Of a stretch of DNA of 64,000 nt, positions 23,801-31,500 are shown piece by piece. The notes beneath the pieces were generated by a model that saw only the letters and a list, made by a program, of their open reading frames with translations, did no database searches and was not told the origin of the DNA. The position numbers were made by a program, and so were the translations under genes. The stretch spans positions 150,660,001 to 150,724,000 of the forward strand of contig JBITNC010000001.1 of the NCBI GenBank assembly GCA_050084985.1, read 5' to 3'. Within the stretch, counting starts at the first letter, position 1. Each line of letters opens with the position of its first letter. Source of the DNA: Nageia nagi. Taxonomy: Eukaryota > Pinophyta.

Positions 23801-26800
23801 GAGGTTTTTGGGCTTTTAGAAGGTTTTGGGAAAGATTTGAAGTTTTTGGCAAAATTTTCCATTTTCATGTCTATGGATTTCGAAATATAAAAAGTGAACT
23901 TTCCATAGGAATGAGAAATGCCTATTAGATTTTTGAGCCCTTTAATTTTCTCAAATTCAAAAATTCCAATGTTTAAAGGTGCGTAGAATGTCATTTTACA
24001 TGCAATGAAGGCAAAATTTTCGAATTTTGACCAAAATGTGATGTTCCTCTTCAAGTTAGGTGCTAGTTTTCATCTCATTGGAATTCCATACACTTGGAAA
24101 ACTGCGCCTAGCCTTTTGGTGCCTTTAAGTTGCTCAAAATTGAAAATTTGAAGTATAAATGTGTTCAAAATGGCATTTTCCTTGCAAATATGTCAAAAAT
24201 TTTGATTTTTGGACAAAATCTTCACATTCTACCATGTTAGGCGCCAATTTTCAGGTCTATGGATTCCCAATAGCATGAAAATATGCACCTTGTTTTTTGA
24301 GGGGTTTCCATGGCTTAAAATCAAAATTTTCAAGTGTTAAATGTGCTAGAAATGCCTTTTTCTATGCAATGAAGGGGTCCAACTTGATTTTTGAGTGAAA
24401 TTTATCAAATTTTTCCACCCTATGTGCCAAAAGTCAGTCCTATGGATTTTGAATGAGCTCCAAACCTGTGCCTAGATATTTATGCCCCCAAACTTGCTCA
24501 AAAATGAAAAGTTGGAAGTTTAAATTTGCTTGAAATGGGGTCTTTCATCCATTTATGCCTTCAAATTTGGTTTTTAATAAAAAATCTATCTCCCTCCTTA
24601 ACTTAGGTGCTAAAATTCACTTGATTGGAATTCCATTGACATGAAAACATGTGCCTAACCTTTTGGGTCATTTCCCTTGTTCAAAAATGAAATTTTGTAG
24701 ACCTAAAGTGCCTTGGAATGCCCTTTTCCTTGCTCTCAAACCTTCAAACTTGGGTTTTGCTCAAAATTTATTTTTTTTCGTCATGCTAGGTGCCAAAATT
24801 CATCCCATTGGATTTCCATAGCCTTGCAAACATGTACGTAGCATTTTGGGCCTCAAAACTTGCTCAAAACTGATTTTTCCAAGACCTAAATGTGTTAAAA
24901 ATGCCAAATTTCACTTAATGGACACCTCAAACTTGATTTTTGACCAAATTTTGTCAATTTTTTAATTTTAGGCGATTTTTCACTTCATTGGATTTCCATA
25001 GCTCCCCAAACTTGCGCCTAGCCTTTAGGATGCTCAAAAGTGCTCAAAATTGAAAATTTTGAGTATTACATGTGCTTAGAATGGTCTCTTCCTTGTTCCC
25101 AAGCATCTAAACATGTTTTTTGAGCAAAAAACACTTCATCTTGTCAATCTAGGTGCCAAAATTCATGCCATTGGATTTGGAATCATTTGGAAACTTGCGC
25201 CTAGGAATTTGGGGGTCTAAACTTGTTCAAATTCAAAAAAATGAAGACCTAAAGTGCCTTGAAATCACCTTTTCCATCCATCTAGGCATTCACATTTGAA
25301 TTTTGATGCATTTCCACAAATCATCTCTATGGTTTTCCCATAGGCTTGAAAGACTGCGCCTAGGATTTGAGTGCCTTAGACTTGGTCAAAATCGAAAATT
25401 TCAAGTCCTAATTGCGATATAATGCATCTTATCTCTCCAATGAAGCTCTTGAACTTAAAATTTGACAACATTTTTATTTATCTTTGAAAAACATGCACCA
25501 TTTTCGCCTCATTTGGGTCTTCAATACCTTGGGAAAACGTGCCTAGGGCTAGGGGTGCTCAAACTTGCATTTCCAAGTCATCCCGGACTCAATCTATGCA
25601 TTTACAACCATTTCCGCCTTTCTGAGCTCAAACTTGTCATTTTCCATCATTTTCGGCACTTTTGGGCTTAAAGTATCCATTTCCGCCCATTTATGGGCCT
25701 TAAGTGTGAAAAAACAATCATTTTCAAGCATTTTCGACCATTTTGAGCTCAACTTTGCATTTTTTACCATTTCCGAGCTTTCTGGGCTCAAATGGTGTAA
25801 AAACACACATCTTTACTGTACTGACCACTTTCAGGCTCAAAATCGACCAAAACGTGTCTTTTCATGAGAATGACCATTTTTGAACTTTTTGAGCTCATAC
25901 TTGACAAAAATGCTTGTTTTTTTTCGTCATACTTGGCACTTGTGAGCTTAAAACTTTGAAGAAATGAACCCATCTCCACTGACTGCACTCTAGACCAAAA
26001 ATCCATGCTCTGATATTCTCTCTCAGATCTTGGCTCCTTGGCTACAAAATTGGTGACTGGATACTTTGATACTCTTTAGGGCCTTCATTGCAAGATCTTG
26101 AATCACTTCCTGATATCATGTTTGCACTCTTTAGAATGAACTATCCGTCGCCCAAAGCCAATCACAAGGCAATGCTCCTCATTGCCTTTGCAAAAATAGG
26201 GTCCCCAAAATCTTGTATTTTGGGGTGTGTTGTGCAGGCACAACAAATGGCAAACAGGGAAGAGTGAGCATGGAGGAGGGTACAGAGACCCTTGGCACGT
26301 CAATGAAGGCACATGGTGGAGTTTCTTTGTGTCTTGCCTCCAGACCATGTTGTAAGTTAGCTCTCTAGTGCCCTTTCTTTCTTGTAATAATGTTGATATT
26401 TATGCCCCTGTTTGTGAGAAACCTTGGCATATTTCCATAGTGCTCTTCGTTGTTCTGCCTTGTTCGTTATCTTTGGCCAAATTATCCTATGATTGTTTTT
26501 GTTTGTTTGTATTGTGCAAACGAATTTTAGCTTTGTATTTCTATTTTGCAAGAAAGAAAGAAGCTCAATAAGGGAGGAGCAATGCATCTTGATGCTCTTG
26601 ATAGAGCTCGACTGTGGATGTGATCAAACAATGAGGTTGCCAAGCTGGTGGAGGTTGGCTTATACGACCTCCTTATTGTAGGCCACTTTCAGATTGATTT
26701 TCCTCTTTTGACAGCTTTGGTTGAGCGATGGGAGGCCGACTCCCAATACATTCACCTCCCTATTGATGAGAGGACGATGACTCTCTTGGACATGTACATA

Positions 26801-28467
26801 TTTGACGAGTTCCCATTCGTGGGAAGCTCGTGGATCATGTCACAGAAAGCTATATGCAACAATTGGACATTCTTTCCTTCTTGTTGAAGGGGGTCCATGT
26901 TTTTTATTGGAACAAGACAGAAGTGTATCTACAAACTACGTGCCAAACTCTCGCCGGCAGTTGGAGTTTTCAATTACTGATTGCTTCATTGATTGTTTCA
27001 TATCTGTGTCCCAACAAAAATAATGCAATCTTTCCCTATGGCATGATATGGCTTGTGCAATAGATTTGTGCAAGAAGCAACGTGTTTGTTTGGGGACCGA
27101 CCATATTAGCTCAACTATACTGGGACTTGTATCAGTACATTATGGTGGACAAATCCAATATGATGATTGCTCATGACGAATTGCTTCAGGTGTGGACCTA
27201 TGAGCACATATCAATCTTTAGGCTAGTCGTACTGCAAAGGATGCACACTGATAAGACATGCCTTGTTGTTACTTGCTAGACTTCCGAGTTGAGATACTAC
27301 AAAGCACCATGAGTGATAGAGGCGAGGAGGCGAGATGTTGATAGCCTTTAGCCTGAGGACATCATTTAGTACATGTATCAAGACTATGTGTGGGGTAAGG
27401 ACCTCCAACATCTTTTTTGGGTGAGGCAATACCGCTTTCTTCAATCTTGAAGGAAGATACTAGAGCCATATTATTTAGATCAAGTGCTTCACTTGTTCGG
27501 GATTAGGTTGAATATCCCAATCACTCATGCATATTATCTGCGTTAGGTCGCCAAGAGGGATGCACCTCCAAGTGCATTGGTAATGCCAACATGGAAAACT
27601 TCATGGGAGGAGCCTAGGGAGGTTGATGGTCATGTTGAGATTTTTGGTGCCCCTAGTGTAGTTGCAAGATATGATGATTGGTGGGCAACCATATGCCCCA
27701 CTCCTATCGGACTTCTCGAAAATGAGGATGAGGATGAGGATGAGGAATACATTTCCTCTAGTGAGTCTTTGGATGAAGACTTTGTTGATGCAGAGGACCA
27801 AGAGGAGGAGGAGGTTCATGTGACTATCCATAGATCAGCACTTGCTACCCCTAGTACACAAGCATGGACTTGATCATGGACACCATTCCTATGGTGACCT
27901 CACCTGTTGCTGCAAGTAATACTTGAAAACTTGTCATTACTAACATAAAATCTTTGTTTGAGTTTGATTATATATGCTTATATTTGAAGTACTGATGTCA
28001 AGAAGTTGGTCTGATGGCAAATATTGAGGATTTGGGGTTTAAGATAGCTCATCTAAGGGCCGAGGTTGCGACCATTAGAGATCGAGATTGTGAGACTACA
28101 ACCAATGGAGGTCGAGGTGACTAGGCTGATTGCTATGATTACTGGGTTGCATGGTCAAATAGATCAGCTCACGTAGGAGAAGAAACAGTTTGAGGCTTGG
28201 CTAGTGATGCCACCACCTGATCAATCCTGTCAAGTCATAAGTCATATGATCAAGAAACAAGAAGATCAAACTGATGCCTACAACAAACTAGATACAAAAT
28301 ATACTAGGTTGAAGGAGAGGGTTATGGCTAGGGATATCAATGTGAGTGATGTCTCACAGTTCTCTTCTAGCATGTATGAAGAGAGCAATGTGAGGGGTGG
28401 GGATAGAGAGAGCGTTAGTAGTGCTCGTCTGGGTGGGTCTAGGATCTAGGGTGGTATGAACTCATGA

Positions 28468-28550
<83 letters not shown>

Positions 28551-31500
28551 TTTTATGGCACACATGCTTTTTTTATGGTTTGTTATGAATGCAATATGAA
28601 TATTGTCTAGATGAGTTGCAAGAAATGTAACAACATTGTATAGTCATAAATGTCTATGAATGAAATTTTTTGTAATTTTTGAACATTGCATGTGAAAACA
28701 ATAGAGTATAAATGTAAGCAAATATTAAAATGTGTAATGCAGGCAATTGCCTATTTGGAATAGAAATGAATGTTCTTTTTATTTTTTTGAATTTGGGAAA
28801 ACCAACAGCGTGCACGTTGTACCTATAGGAGGCATGATGTAGGCGTCATTCCACAAACAAAATTTTGAACAAAAATGTATGAGGCAAACATTAAGCAAGA
28901 AGTCGGAAGAATCATAAAAATATGTAGTAGAAAAACGTAAGAGAAACAAAAATCAAAGGAAACATATAAACAAGGAAAAGAAAACAGAAAGGGCTTAACC
29001 AATGACATGGCAAACGTGAATGGGTTTTCTAACCCATGTGCCTTTATATGAAGCCAAAACAAAAATAGGAACTCGTTTGGACGCAGGACAAACGACGTTG
29101 GTGCTGTGACAACAGGTTTGAACGATGGTCATGCTATTTGAATCAAGAGATCGAACTTTGGGATTTTGGCCATTGATTCATTTTGTTGCATCTTTGTACT
29201 GTTGGCATGCTCCTGCTAACCTGAAATGTCTATGGAAATGATTTCGTAATGAAGCACAAGTACTTACCATACCAATTAAACCTTTTGGCTTTTGATGAGG
29301 CTGTGGCAAAGGATTTGAGAAAATATCCAACTACTGATTATAAAGATGAATTTGTCCAACTGCAACAGAGGGATATTTTGGTGGCTTATCATCAACTTTT
29401 ATTGCCTTTTGATAAATAAGGTCTTGAATAATATTTCTTAGATTCTTGCAATTTTTGGTTAGATGACCTGAAGTTTTATGATAATTGCAAACTTCCTCAT
29501 ATCTGAAGTTTTCAAGAACTCCCTTCGAAAAAAGTTGTATAATAGGAGATAATTTAATAAGACCATTTCTATCAAAACATTGAGGATAGAATCCACACTT
29601 TGAGTGAAGACCAACATATAGCAATAAAATATAATCTTTGTAATATCAAGACATTTCTAGATATAATCATGATTAATGATAATGCATTGAACTTAGCACA
29701 TGATTTAACACTTGGATAACACAATAGCCTTGATTCTTGTAATGTTGCTATTTATTCTTTTGAGATGTCTAAATATTAGTTATTAATTAATAATAAATCA
29801 GTTTTAGGTGTCTACAATAAATGTGCATGTTTTGATATATTGTTAATTATTTTTGTCTGTATAGAAAGCTAGAGGTGAATGTTAGAGGTGATTTGAACAT
29901 ATTTTTTATGATTATTTTCTTCATTTTGTGTTCTAGATCTTGCCTTTGTTTGCTAGAAATCATTTCTTGCAATATAGATTGTATATCATTGGCAAGCATG
30001 AAACGTGGTAATTTGTAATGCTAAAAGCGCAATTGATTTTGGCATTTGATACAAAAGGATGGATGATTGCCACTTGACAAGGCGTACAGGCTCAACTGCT
30101 GTTGGGTCTATTGATGATAGGAAGTCTACCATATGATAAATATTTGCTCTGTATTCACGAGCAGTGTTCCAGCAAAATAAACCAACCCACAATTGTTTTG
30201 TAGAAACAGATTACAAGGCAACAATCAATGAATCTTATGAGGCATTATGGCTGAGATGACTTTTGGCTGATTTGTAGATTGCGCAGTTCCTACGTGCCTC
30301 ACCTTATTGTGACAATCCTGATTATGAGATAATTTGATGCTAACACAATCTGTTATATTGAGGATTTGAAGTACATATATATAGCCATGAAGGAGATATT
30401 GAAATCAAGCTCCATGGGAGTTACAAGACCAAGAAATAAGTGCTATGGATTGTTACAAAGATATATGATCAAATCTACCTAAAATAGCTAAAAGGAGTTG
30501 CAAACATTCGCTAGAGGTTACTAACATAAAGACTACAAAGTAGAGTGAGCAAAAATGAAGCAAAACCATCAAAAATGCCTTGAAATAGTCAAAACCCGTA
30601 ATTGCCAGATGTTATTGTTGAAACGCACTCCTGGAATGAAACACAGTAACATTTTTGTGATGTTCTGAAATGCTACAACGTTTCCAAACAGAAACACGCA
30701 GGGTCAAAGCGTTTCTGAGCAAATAAGGACAGTTCTCCAGAAAACAGCCAAGATGATGGTCAATCTTCCAGAGTAGGTAGGCATGCGTATACTCATTGGA
30801 AAGGTATCTTCAAGCACTATCCAATGCAAAAAGAATCAGCTCAATTGGATGTCTCCACAAGAAGTTATGTCTCCCCAAAGTTGAGTGATCTGTTTGAACT
30901 AGTCCAGTTTCAAGGAAAAGTCTTGGAAATTCAAGTTTGAGGTCTTCAATCAAATGCAAATTCCAACAGTTTATTGTGCTAGAACAATGTACATTGAGAT
31001 TCATCACCATATTCATCATCTTGTTGATTGCGAAGAGATTCCTCTTTATTGTTGTACTAAACAAGATGACATTGTAGATATCTTCACAAAGCCACTTGCA
31101 TTTGACAAGTTGTATCAAGTTCAAAGACAAACTTGGTGTTTTATTTAGTTCGTTCACTAAGGGGGCAATTAAACACTGTAATGATCTAAGAACTATGTTT
31201 GAAATAGTTACGTAGTTGAATAATTATCAATTGTATGCTTAAGGTGGTTAAGTGGGAATCTTATCTTTTAATAGTTATGTAACCTCATATGAAATATATA
31301 TTTCAAGGTTATGCAAGTCCTTTGCATTTGGATTCTTTCCAACATTTCTATCAACGTCATTGTAGAGGATATGTAAACATAGGGGAATGAAATGCGAGCA
31401 GAAAAGGGAAATCATGCGCTTTAGAAAGGATAAGAATCAAGGATTTAGATTCATGGTGGTCATAGGAAATAAAAAACAAGCCAGGACGGAGCTGCCATCG

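Larger units (their letters stand above)
22460..26246 (-). mobile_element. Very long LTR (about 3.8 kb) with 183-bp array in U3
   Basis: The right end has the conserved terminal segment (25970-26246) ending gtgttgtgcaggcacaaca. To its left come the short-unit zone, the 183-bp array, a TATA-like box on the minus strand (23329-23343) and then sequence resembling the PBS-proximal part of the LTR at 6591 (aggtgagaa...gttactc...ctcctc). Together these read as U3, R and U5 of one minus-oriented LTR. The left boundary is uncertain and no clean PBS was found. Confidence 0.45.

Noticed and set aside
28473-28547. Regulatory or origin-like AT element
   Set aside because: It is a plain TA microsatellite with no other structure.
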